Positions 1-5,469 of a stretch of DNA of 24,097 nucleotides are shown piece after piece (positions within the stretch are counted from its first letter, which is position 1; every line of letters begins with the position of its first letter). The stretch is taken from assembly GCA_003451675.1 (NCBI GenBank), contig DMCY01000021.1, positions 4,976 through 29,072 of the forward strand. The letters are read 5' to 3'. Source of the stretch: Candidatus Atribacteria bacterium (GTDB lineage Bacteria; Atribacterota; JS1; SB-45; 34-128). The position numbers and the translations under genes were made by a program. The notes beneath the pieces were generated by a model. That model did no database searches. It was not told where the DNA came from and was given only the letters and a program-made list of their open reading frames with translations.

Positions 1-53
1 TGTGTCATTGCAAGACCTGACCCCATAAAAACTCTATGTCAGGAGGAAACTAC

Positions 54-1349
54 ATGGAAATTATAAGGATAAGCGATATTAAAAAATATGAAGGAAAAGA
101 AGTAGAAATTAGAGGATGGCTTTACAATAGACGCTCAAGCGGAAAAATAAAATTTTTAATTGTAAGAGATGGAACAGGTTTTATCCAGGGTACTCTTATT
201 AAAAACGAAATGGATGAAAATATTTTTGATCAAGCCGACAACATTAATTACGAATCATCGATTAAAATATCAGGGGTAGTTAAAGAAGAAAAGAGAGTTC
301 CTTTGGGATATGAAGTTTTAGTAAAAAATATTGAAGTTATTAGTACAGCTGAAGATAATTATCCAATTTCTCTAAAAGAACATGGAGTAGGATATCTGAT
401 GGATTATCGCCATCTATGGTTAAGGTCACCTCGGCAAAATGCTATTCTAAGAATAAGAGCAGAGATAACCAAATCTATTCGAGATTTTTTAGATATGAAC
501 GGTTTTATTTTGATGGATACACCGATACTTACTCCTGCAGCTTGCGAAGGAACTACTACTTTATTTGAGACTGAATATTTTGACGATAAAGCGTATCTTG
601 CACAAAGTGGACAACTTTATAATGAGGCAACTGCTGCGGCTTTTGGAAAAGTGTACTGTTTTGGGCCAACTTTCCGAGCTGAAAAATCTAAAACCAGAAG
701 ACACCTAATGGAATTCTGGATGGTAGAACCGGAAGCTGCTTATGTTGAACTTGAAGAAAACAACGAAATACAGGAAAATATGATAGCTTATATTATAAAA
801 CAGGTGTTAGAAAAGAAAAAAAATGAATTGAAATTGCTAGAAAGAGATATTTCCAAATTAGAACTTATCAAAGTTCCTTTCCCAAGGATTTCCTATGATG
901 AAGCTATAGATATTTTAAAAAATAATGGTTCTAAAATTGAATGGGGAGATGATTTTGGAGGAGAAGATGAAACTATATTATCTCAAAGATACGAAAAACC
1001 GGTCTTTGTTCTCCGTTATCCTATAAAATGTAAAGCCTTCTACATGAAACCCGACCCCAAAAGACCAGAAGTTGCTTTATGTGCAGATTTATTAGCCTCA
1101 GAAGGATATGGTGAAATTATTGGAGGAGGCCAGCGGATTGACGATTACCGTTCATTGAAAAAGAGGATAAAAGAACATAATTTACCCCGGAAAAGCTATG
1201 AATGGTATTTAGATTTAAGGAAATATGGGTCGGTCCCTCATTCTGGATTTGGTTTAGGAATAGAAAGGACTGTTGCCTGGATATGTGGTTTAAGCCATAT
1301 TCGAGAAACCATTCCTTTCCCAAGGATGTTGAACAAGATTTATCCATAA
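54..1349 (+). CDS. asnS: Asparaginyl-tRNA synthetase (short, archaeal-like type)
   Basis: Class II synthetase that charges tRNA(Asn) with asparagine in the cytoplasm. I start it at ATG 54 (MEIIRISD), 7 nt after a perfect AGGAGG at 41-46; the longer frame from 36 would contain that ribosome site. The product is 431 aa. The N-terminal OB-fold anticodon-binding domain (about 1-100) carries [15 protein letters not shown]. The catalytic core follows, with the AsnRS stretch [15 protein letters not shown] (about 162-176), motif 2 [15 protein letters not shown] (about 207-221) and motif 3 [12 protein letters not shown] (about 398-409). The terminus [11 protein letters not shown] is typical of AsnRS. 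The overall form (about 430 aa, SSGKI in the OB fold) resembles archaeal and some deep-branching bacterial AsnRS rather than the longer enterobacterial form. AspRS, which shares the fold, follows as a separate gene. No T-box leader is visible. Confidence 0.96.
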   Translation: MEIIRISDIKKYEGKEVEIRGWLYNRRSSGKIKFLIVRDGTGFIQGTLIKNEMDENIFDQADNINYESSIKISGVVKEEKRVPLGYEVLVKNIEVISTAEDNYPISLKEHGVGYLMDYRHLWLRSPRQNAILRIRAEITKSIRDFLDMNGFILMDTPILTPAACEGTTTLFETEYFDDKAYLAQSGQLYNEATAAAFGKVYCFGPTFRAEKSKTRRHLMEFWMVEPEAAYVELEENNEIQENMIAYIIKQVLEKKKNELKLLERDISKLELIKVPFPRISYDEAIDILKNNGSKIEWGDDFGGEDETILSQRYEKPVFVLRYPIKCKAFYMKPDPKRPEVALCADLLASEGYGEIIGGGQRIDDYRSLKKRIKEHNLPRKSYEWYLDLRKYGSVPHSGFGLGIERTVAWICGLSHIRETIPFPRMLNKIYP

Positions 1350-1350
1350 A

Positions 1351-1476
1351 GTATCGTATTGCGTATCGCGTATTACGTATTGCGTTAGGACAAGGTAAAA
1401 GAAGTATAGCGTATCGAGTATATAGTATTTTGTTAGTTGGTTACTTGGTTAACTGGTTTAGAAAAGAGAATAGAAG
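1351..1476 (+). repeat. Composite repeat: heptamers, octamers, purine-rich tail
   Basis: It begins 1 nt after the asnS stop. Degenerate heptamers (CGTATTG, CGTATCG, CGTATTA, CGTATTG at 1351-1387, and AGTATCG-like units at 1403-1429) are followed by octamers TTAGTTGG, TTACTTGG, TTAACTGG (1432-1455) and then a purine-rich tail beginning TTTAGAAAAGAGAA. The order heptamer, octamer, tail recurs at 9562-9660 and, reversed, near 3911 and 7691. Confidence 0.8.
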
Positions 1477-1508
1477 TTAAGAGCCAGAATTTAGAAGATA
1501 TTTGTAGA

Positions 1509-1570
1509 GGCAGACCTCGTGTCTGCCCTCGAAGATTAATATAAAACTGCAGGACAGACTCTCGCCTGTC
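1509..1570. repeat. Two small palindromes of the GGCAGAC / GACAG type
   Basis: GGCAGAC (1509-1515) pairs with GTCTGCC (1521-1527) around a 5-nt loop. GACAG (1553-1557) pairs with CTGTC (1566-1570). Related palindromes occur at 7591-7609 and, reversed, at the right edge of the window. Confidence 0.6.
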
Positions 1571-1694
1571 TATAAATCAATTAAAGACTAGATTAGCATG
1601 GCATAAAGTAACTGCAGGGTTAAAATATATAAACGAATCTCGTATGATTACAAATTTAATTAAAAAACTTAATTAACATATCTTGTATTTCTGC

Positions 1695-1738
1695 CGAGAT
1701 ACGAGATACTAGATACGAGATTGCGATACGCGATACGA
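1695..1738 (+). repeat. Heptamer array upstream of aspS
   Basis: In 7-nt register the units read CGAGATA, CGAGATA, CTAGATA, CGAGATT, GCGATAC, GCGATAC. The array ends about 7 nt before the aspS ribosome site. The in-frame ATG at 1721 lies inside the array and is not a credible start. Confidence 0.75.
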
Positions 1739-1765
1739 AACATAAAGGAGAGTGGACAAACTAAA

Positions 1766-3577
1766 ATGAAAGAATCAAAAGAATTTATAGAACCTATGGG
1801 CTCTTGGAAGAAGACCAATTCTTGTGGAGAGCTTCGTAAAAATGATATTGGGAAAGAAGTAATTTTAATGGGCTGGGCTCAGAGCAGAAGAGATCATGGT
1901 GGTTTAATTTTTATTGATTTAAGAGACCGTGAAGGAATTTCACAAATCGTATTTGATCCGGAAGATTCTGCTAAGGCACATAAAAAAGCCCATATCATTA
2001 AGAATGAATATGTGCTTGCAGTTAAGGGAAAGGTTGTTTCTCGTTTAGCTGGTTCTACAAATCCTAATATGCCAACCGGAGAAGTTGAAATTAAAGCAAA
2101 GCAGGTAAAAATATTAAATATTTCTGATACCTTGCCTTTTAATATAGGTAACAAGATGGAAATAAATGATAATTTGAGATTAAAATATAGATATCTGGAT
2201 TTAAGACAGCTAAAGATGCAAAAAAATTTGCGATTACGACACCAGGTCTGTATGGAAATTAGAAATTACTTGAACAGTAAAAGTTTTTTAGATATAGAAA
2301 CACCTTTTTTAACTAAGAGTACACCAGAAGGAGCAAGAGACTATATAGTCCCCAGTAGAGTGAATCCGGGAAAATTTTATGCTCTTCCTCAATCTCCTCA
2401 ATTATTCAAACAATTATTAATGGTTGCGGGATTTGAAAAATATTACCAAATAGTAAGATGTTTTCGTGACGAAGATTTGAGAGCTGACCGAGCACCTGAG
2501 TTTACTCAACTTGATATGGAAATGTCATTTGTTGGTAGAGATGATATCTTTAATTTAGTAGAAGAAATGTTTGCTTATTTATTTAATAAATTGTTTAATA
2601 TCAAAATAAAAATACCTTTTGTAAAAATGGATTACCAAGAAGCAATTTCCAGATATGGAACAGATAAACCAGACTTAAGATTTGAAATGGAGATAATAAA
2701 TTTTACTGAAATATTTGACAAAAGTTCTTTTAAAGTATTTGAAGAAGTAATCAAAAACAAAGGGGAAATATGTGCTATTAAAGTTGAAAGTGATAAGGAA
2801 TTTTCCCGAAAAAAACTCGACGATTTACAATTATTTATTACTTCATTTGGTGCAAAAGGCCTGTCCTATATAAAAATTAAAGAAGGAAAAGATTTTCAAT
2901 CTTCTATATCTAAGTTTCTTTCTTCCGAAGAGATAGAAAAAGTAAAACTTAAAACTAATGCAAATCCGGGAGATCTTATCTTAATTGTTGCTGACCAAGC
3001 GAAAGTAGTTTATGAAGCATTAGGAAATTTAAGATTAAAATTAGCGAACGATTTAAACCTTATTAATCAGGATAAAAAGGAATTTAATTTTCTCTGGGTT
3101 ACAAATTTCCCTTTGTTAGAATATAACCCGGAAGAAAAGAGGTATGAATCTGTTCATCATCCTTTCACAGCACCTGTTGACGAAGATATTGAATTATTAG
3201 AAACCAATCCCTTAAAAGTGCGTTCAAAAGCATATGATTTAGTACTTAATGGGAATGAAATTGGAGGAGGAAGTATCAGAATACACAATAACGACCTTCA
3301 AAAAGTAATTTTTGGATTGTTGGGAATAGATGATAAAAAGGCTGAACAGAAATTTGGATTCTTATTGCAAGCCTTAAAATATGGAGCTCCGCCACATGGA
3401 GGAATCGCCTTCGGTTTGGATAGGCTGGTTATGCTTTTAGCAGGAGTTTCCTCAATTAGAGAAGTAATTGCCTTTCCCAAGACCCAAAAAGCAACCTGTC
3501 CATTAACTGATGCACCATCTGAAGTAGATCAAAAACAATTAAAGGAACTTCATATTAAATTAGATCTACCGCATTAA
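1766..3577 (+). CDS. aspS: Aspartyl-tRNA synthetase, bacterial type
   Basis: Class II synthetase that charges tRNA(Asp). I start it at ATG 1766 (MKESKEF), the first ATG after AAGGAG at 1745-1750. That spacing, about 15 nt, is long, so the start is not certain. The product is 603 aa, normal for the bacterial family with its GAD insertion. The N-terminal OB fold (about 17-125) has GWAQSRRDHGG and FIDLRDREG. Motif 2 is FRDEDLRADRAPEFTQLD. The GAD insertion lies roughly between residues 295 and 415. Motif 3 is GGIAFGLDRLVMLL, followed by the family tail FPKTQKATCPLTDAPS. His44, in RRDHGG, sits where the non-discriminating AspRS of Pseudomonas aeruginosa has His31; see findings. No terminator is obvious downstream. 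Confidence 0.95.
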   Translation: MKESKEFIEPMGSWKKTNSCGELRKNDIGKEVILMGWAQSRRDHGGLIFIDLRDREGISQIVFDPEDSAKAHKKAHIIKNEYVLAVKGKVVSRLAGSTNPNMPTGEVEIKAKQVKILNISDTLPFNIGNKMEINDNLRLKYRYLDLRQLKMQKNLRLRHQVCMEIRNYLNSKSFLDIETPFLTKSTPEGARDYIVPSRVNPGKFYALPQSPQLFKQLLMVAGFEKYYQIVRCFRDEDLRADRAPEFTQLDMEMSFVGRDDIFNLVEEMFAYLFNKLFNIKIKIPFVKMDYQEAISRYGTDKPDLRFEMEIINFTEIFDKSSFKVFEEVIKNKGEICAIKVESDKEFSRKKLDDLQLFITSFGAKGLSYIKIKEGKDFQSSISKFLSSEEIEKVKLKTNANPGDLILIVADQAKVVYEALGNLRLKLANDLNLINQDKKEFNFLWVTNFPLLEYNPEEKRYESVHHPFTAPVDEDIELLETNPLKVRSKAYDLVLNGNEIGGGSIRIHNNDLQKVIFGLLGIDDKKAEQKFGFLLQALKYGAPPHGGIAFGLDRLVMLLAGVSSIREVIAFPKTQKATCPLTDAPSEVDQKQLKELHIKLDLPH

Positions 3578-3579
3578 GA

Positions 3580-3645
3580 GCGTAGAATTAGTTAGCTTGT
3601 TAGCTAGTTACCTGGTTAGTTGGTTTAGGAAAGAGAAAGAAGAAG
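3580..3645 (+). repeat. Octamer repeats (TTAGCTGG type) with purine-rich tail
   Basis: Octamers TTAGCTTG, TTAGCTAG, TTACCTGG, TTAGTTGG are in strict 8-nt register and run into TTTAGGAAAGAGAAAGAAG, the tail shared with 1457-1476 and 9630-9655. The upstream GAGCGTAG may be a heptamer remnant. The unit lies directly behind the aspS stop. Confidence 0.75.
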
Positions 3646-3731
3646 ACCAATTCTTATCTCTTTAAGAAAAAGAAGACAGAAGATAGAATTTCGAATTCAG
3701 GAGTCAGAGGTCAGAATAAAAAAACAGAAAT

Positions 3732-3792
3732 GTCGGATTTATCCGACCCGAGTTATCTGGCTAATTTCATTTAGCGGATTCGATAAATCGAA
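3732..3792. repeat. Palindromes with a GATTTATC core
   Basis: GTCGGAT (3732-3738), TT, ATCCGAC (3741-3747) is a perfect palindrome. TTCGATAAATCGAA (3779-3792) is another. The same 16-nt form recurs at 7529-7544, and a relative (GCCCTGAT, TT, ATCAGGGC) replaces the inner hairpin of the REP-like copy at 21901. Confidence 0.7.
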
Positions 3793-3910
3793 CACCACAC
3801 ATATTTTACACATTACTATTTTCTTTAAGTAATACGCAATATGATATATTCACAGTTTTCAGTTAATAGTTGCAAGTGATTGACAGGCCAATTGGTTTGA
3901 TATTAATTTA

Positions 3911-4010
3911 TTAACTAGCTAACCAGCTAACCAAATGGATACTCGATACAAATTTATTCTGATTCTCGGTTTCTATTGATCTTAACGAGATACGATTCAC
4001 GAGACACGAA
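3911..4010 (-). repeat. Composite octamer/heptamer repeat, inverted
   Basis: CTAACCAG-type octamers (3911-3934) are followed by ATGGATACTCGATAC and later by AACGAGATACGATTCACGAG (3983-4002). Read on the minus strand, this is heptamers, then ATTTGG, then TTAGCTGG octamers: the same order as the plus-strand composites at 1351 and 9562. It ends at the 6S RNA promoter. Confidence 0.65.
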
Positions 4011-4017
4011 TTTGATA

Positions 4018-4046
4018 TTGAAAGATACAATAAGGTGTGATATTAT
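4018..4046 (+). promoter_or_regulatory. Promoter of the 6S RNA
   Basis: TTGAAA (4018-4023), a 17-nt spacer and TATTAT (4041-4046) form a near-consensus housekeeping promoter. The predicted transcription start is about 4052-4054, roughly 20 nt before the closing stem of the 6S RNA. Confidence 0.7.
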
Positions 4047-4052
4047 AGGGAC

Positions 4053-4296
4053 AAAGAAAATACATGAATGACCCTGCTGTGTTCGTGCGACTAATTAAGT
4101 TTTGAGCCAACACATATAAAGAGGGATCGAGCTCTAAATGTAGAATGTAGGCCTAAGATAAGTCTCCCTCCTACGGAGGAAAGGCAAATATCTAACGTTA
4201 GCTACTTAGTTGACGCGGAAACATAAAGCATTTAGGTAGATGCCCACCTGTTTAGGGACAGGTATCAAAACCTAAAGCACACGACATAGCGGGGTT
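4053..4296 (+). ncRNA. ssrS: 6S RNA
   Basis: 6S RNA binds the housekeeping RNA polymerase holoenzyme as a promoter mimic. The ends form a long closing stem: CCCTGCTGTG (4072-4081) pairs with CATAGCGGGG (4285-4294), and after one bulged T, TCGTG (4083-4087) pairs with CACGA (4280-4284). The GTGTTCGTGC at the 5' side is typical of the family. Inside, GTTTTGA (4099-4105) pairs with TCAAAAC (4265-4271). ACCTGT/ACAGGT forms a small hairpin on the 3' strand near the central bubble, and CTCC-TAC-GGAG forms part of the apical arm. The length, about 225-245 nt, is slightly above usual (180-200). A promoter precedes it and an A/T-rich terminator follows. The next gene is the 5-formyltetrahydrofolate cyclo-ligase gene, the classical neighbour of ssrS. 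The exact ends are inferred. Confidence 0.9.
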
Positions 4297-4297
4297 T

Positions 4298-4322
4298 TAT
4301 AATTTACGAAATTATATTTTTT
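4298..4322 (+). terminator. Intrinsic terminator of the 6S RNA
   Basis: TATAATTT (4298-4305), loop ACG, AAATTATA (4309-4316) is followed by a run of six T (4317-4322). The stem is all A/T and therefore weak. A second inverted repeat, TTTTCGGTT (4325-4333) with AACCGAAAA (4357-4365), lies just behind and could assist. Confidence 0.55.
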
Positions 4323-4324
4323 GC

Positions 4325-4540
4325 TTTTCGGTTTAGATTTTTGGCTATATAACGATAACCGAAAACTGATTTTCTTCATACGATACGCTATAAGTAATAT
4401 AAGAATTAGTGTATACTTTAATGGAGTAGTTAGGTAAAAAAATAGTTATTATTTTTGTTTTCCTATTTTTTTCTATGATACTTTTCTTTGTTTTTATTTG
4501 ATACTCGATACTATATACCCGATACTTTCTTTTTATAATT
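4325..4540. other. A/T-rich spacer between the 6S RNA and fau
   Basis: No gene is visible. The stretch contains the TTTTCGGTT/AACCGAAAA inverted repeat (4325-4365), heptamer remnants (CATACGATACGCTATAAG near 4378, and GATACTCGATACTATATA near 4500-4517) and T-rich sequence. It ends at the fau promoter. Confidence 0.5.
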
Positions 4541-4569
4541 TTGACAAAAATAATAAATAACTATATTAT
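4541..4569 (+). promoter_or_regulatory. Promoter of fau placed almost on the start codon
   Basis: A perfect -35 TTGACA (4541-4546), a 17-nt spacer and TATTAT (4564-4569; TATAAT also reads at 4567-4572) place the transcription start at about 4576-4580. The ATG is at 4580, so the mRNA would have a leader of only about 0-4 nt. No Shine-Dalgarno sequence precedes the ATG, which agrees with leaderless translation. Confidence 0.65.
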
Positions 4570-4579
4570 AATAAAAATT

Positions 4580-5173
4580 ATGAACAAAGAAGAAATACGA
4601 AGGAATATACTGAAAAAAAGACTTTCCTTATTAAAAGAGGATATAAAAAATAAAAGTCAGCAAGTATTTCTAAACCTGGCTGATACCGTAGAGTATAGAA
4701 ATTCCCGAAATATTATGTTTTATGCTGCCACCAGAAGTGAAGTGCAGACTGAAGAAATGATTAAAACATCCATGAGAATGGGTAAAAATATTTTTATTCC
4801 CATTATCTTGTCAGATTGCATTAATTTAGCTGCTTCGAAAATATTCGATTTTGATACTGAATTAGAAAAAGGCAAAAAAGGGATTCTGGAGCCGAAGAAA
4901 GAATATTATAGATTATTCCCCCCGGAGAATATAGATTTAATAATAATACCCGGAGTTGCTTTTGATTTAAGCGGAAATAGAATAGGTAGAGGCTTTGGAT
5001 ATTACGATAATTTTTTAAGAAAAATTCATACTTCTACTAAGATTATTGCTTTAGCCTTTGAAATGCAGATAGTAAAAAAAATACCCAATGATAAAAATGA
5101 TATTCCGGTGCATAAGATAATAACCGAGAAAAGAATAATTAATAGTATCGAGTATATAGTATCGAGTATATAG
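4580..5173 (+). CDS. fau: 5-formyltetrahydrofolate cyclo-ligase (MTHFS)
   Basis: Converts 5-formyltetrahydrofolate to 5,10-methenyltetrahydrofolate with ATP, salvaging the storage folate. I start it at ATG 4580 (MNKEEIRRNILKKRLSL), which matches usual N-termini; a TTG at 4541 would lie inside the promoter. The product is 197 aa, a normal size. The N-terminal helix is rich in Arg/Lys. FYAATRSEVQTEEMI, GKKGILEPK (about 96-104) and IIPGVAFDLSGNRIGRGFGYYD (about 122-143; GRGxGYYD is the nucleotide/substrate signature) identify the family. It lies downstream of the 6S RNA, as in proteobacteria. The last codons (SIEYIVSSI) and the TAG stop come from heptamer repeats AGTATCG/AGTATAT at 5144-5173, so the original C-terminus may have been replaced. 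Confidence 0.93.
   Translation: MNKEEIRRNILKKRLSLLKEDIKNKSQQVFLNLADTVEYRNSRNIMFYAATRSEVQTEEMIKTSMRMGKNIFIPIILSDCINLAASKIFDFDTELEKGKKGILEPKKEYYRLFPPENIDLIIIPGVAFDLSGNRIGRGFGYYDNFLRKIHTSTKIIALAFEMQIVKKIPNDKNDIPVHKIITEKRIINSIEYIVSSI
5144..5173 (+). repeat. Heptamer array forming the 3' end of fau
   Basis: AGTATCG, AGTATAT, AGTATCG, AGTATAT, AG: four heptamers in exact register that encode the last nine residues and the stop codon of the cyclo-ligase. Confidence 0.85.
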
Positions 5174-5177
5174 TTAT

Positions 5178-5217
5178 TAAATTAACCAATTTACCTATTT
5201 ACCAATTGCCCAATTAA
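5178..5217 (-). repeat. Octamer repeats, GGTCAATT type, inverted orientation
   Basis: AATTAACC, AATTTACC, TATTTACC, AATTGCCC read in 8-nt register, 5 nt behind fau. On the minus strand the units are GGTNAATT. This array has no four-helix-bundle gene beside it and may be a remnant. Confidence 0.7.
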
Positions 5218-5251
5218 AGATATAATACGGGTTACGAGTTTAAAAAAAGTA

Positions 5252-5272
5252 AGGGCGTATTGCATACGCCCT
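5252..5272. repeat. Perfect 9-bp hairpin
   Basis: AGGGCGTAT (5252-5260), loop TGC, ATACGCCCT (5264-5272). No T run follows on the plus strand. On the minus strand a T run follows the stem, but there is no minus-strand gene. It could slow plus-strand polymerase after fau. Confidence 0.5.
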
Positions 5273-5289
5273 GATAAGCTAACCGTTTT

Positions 5290-5383
5290 GTCATTGCGAG
5301 CGACCGAAGGGAGCGCGGCAATCTCATTGAGATTGCTTCCCCTGCTTTCGCTGGGGCAGGCTTGTTATACTTCTCGCAATGAC
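5290..5383. repeat. Full REP-like palindrome (gene-less, MITE-like)
   Basis: Left half GTCATTGCGAG...GCGGCAATCTC (5290-5325) and right half GAGATTGCTTCC...CTCGCAATGAC (5330-5383) face each other around a few bases. Ends GTCATTGCGAG (5290-5300) and CTCGCAATGAC (5373-5383) are exact inverted repeats. An inner palindrome CCCCTGCTTTCGCTGGGG-like arm is also present. Half copies occur at 20527, 21901, 23461 and 24028, and related sequences enclose the GIY-YIG gene at 9681-10074. Confidence 0.85.
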
Positions 5384-5406
5384 ATTATTAAAATATTTTG
5401 CCTATC

Positions 5407-5433
5407 CGACGATATACGATATACGATATACGC
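5407..5433 (+). repeat. Heptamer array upstream of the S1 gene
   Basis: GATATAC repeated three times exactly (5411-5431), flanked by CGAC and GCACGAC. It lies about 20 nt before the purine-rich ribosome site of the S1 gene. Confidence 0.75.
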
Positions 5434-5469
5434 ACGACTTTATACGAGAAAAGGAAGGATGTAAGAACT

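Larger units (their letters stand above)
1350..1765. other. asnS-aspS intergenic region made mostly of repeats
   Basis: A stretch of about 415 nt with no supportable gene. It contains a heptamer/octamer composite (1351-1476), two small palindromes (1509-1570), an A/T-rich part with two TTAATTAA motifs (1656-1663 and 1669-1676), and a second heptamer array (1695-1738) that runs up to the aspS ribosome site. Frames crossing it, such as 1202-1480, only read through repeats. I see no T-box, tRNA or clear intrinsic terminator. Confidence 0.7.
3578..4017. other. Gene-less repeat region between aspS and the 6S RNA
   Basis: About 440 nt without a gene. It holds an octamer unit with its purine tail (3580-3645), the motif AGAATAAAAAAACAGAAATG (near 3713-3732, also found near 9661-9680), GATTTATC-core palindromes (3732-3792), and an inverted octamer plus heptamer unit (3911-4010). 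The remainder, about 3795-3910, is A/T-rich and shows nothing I recognise. Confidence 0.65.

Noticed and set aside
1..40. Mobile-element end (GTCATTGCAAGACCTGACCCC-like sequence at the left edge)
   Set aside because: Only the edge is visible and no partner end or transposase gene lies in the window, so I did not list it as a feature.
1202..1480. Open frame overlapping the asnS end
   Set aside because: It is a shifted reading of asnS that continues into heptamer repeats; no ribosome site and no family resemblance.
1350..1765. T-box leader for aspS (also considered before asnS and alaS)
   Set aside because: No AGGGTGGNACCGCG antiterminator motif and no specifier loop; the regions are repeats.
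1721..1765. Earlier aspS start at ATG 1721
   Set aside because: It lies in the heptamer array and adds 15 residues without homology; the ribosome site lies downstream of it.
4140..4290. tRNA or tmRNA inside the 6S region
   Set aside because: No TTCGANNC T-arm and no acceptor stem; the pairings fit 6S RNA.
5252..5272. Intrinsic terminator of fau
   Set aside because: The hairpin is good but no T run follows on the plus strand.
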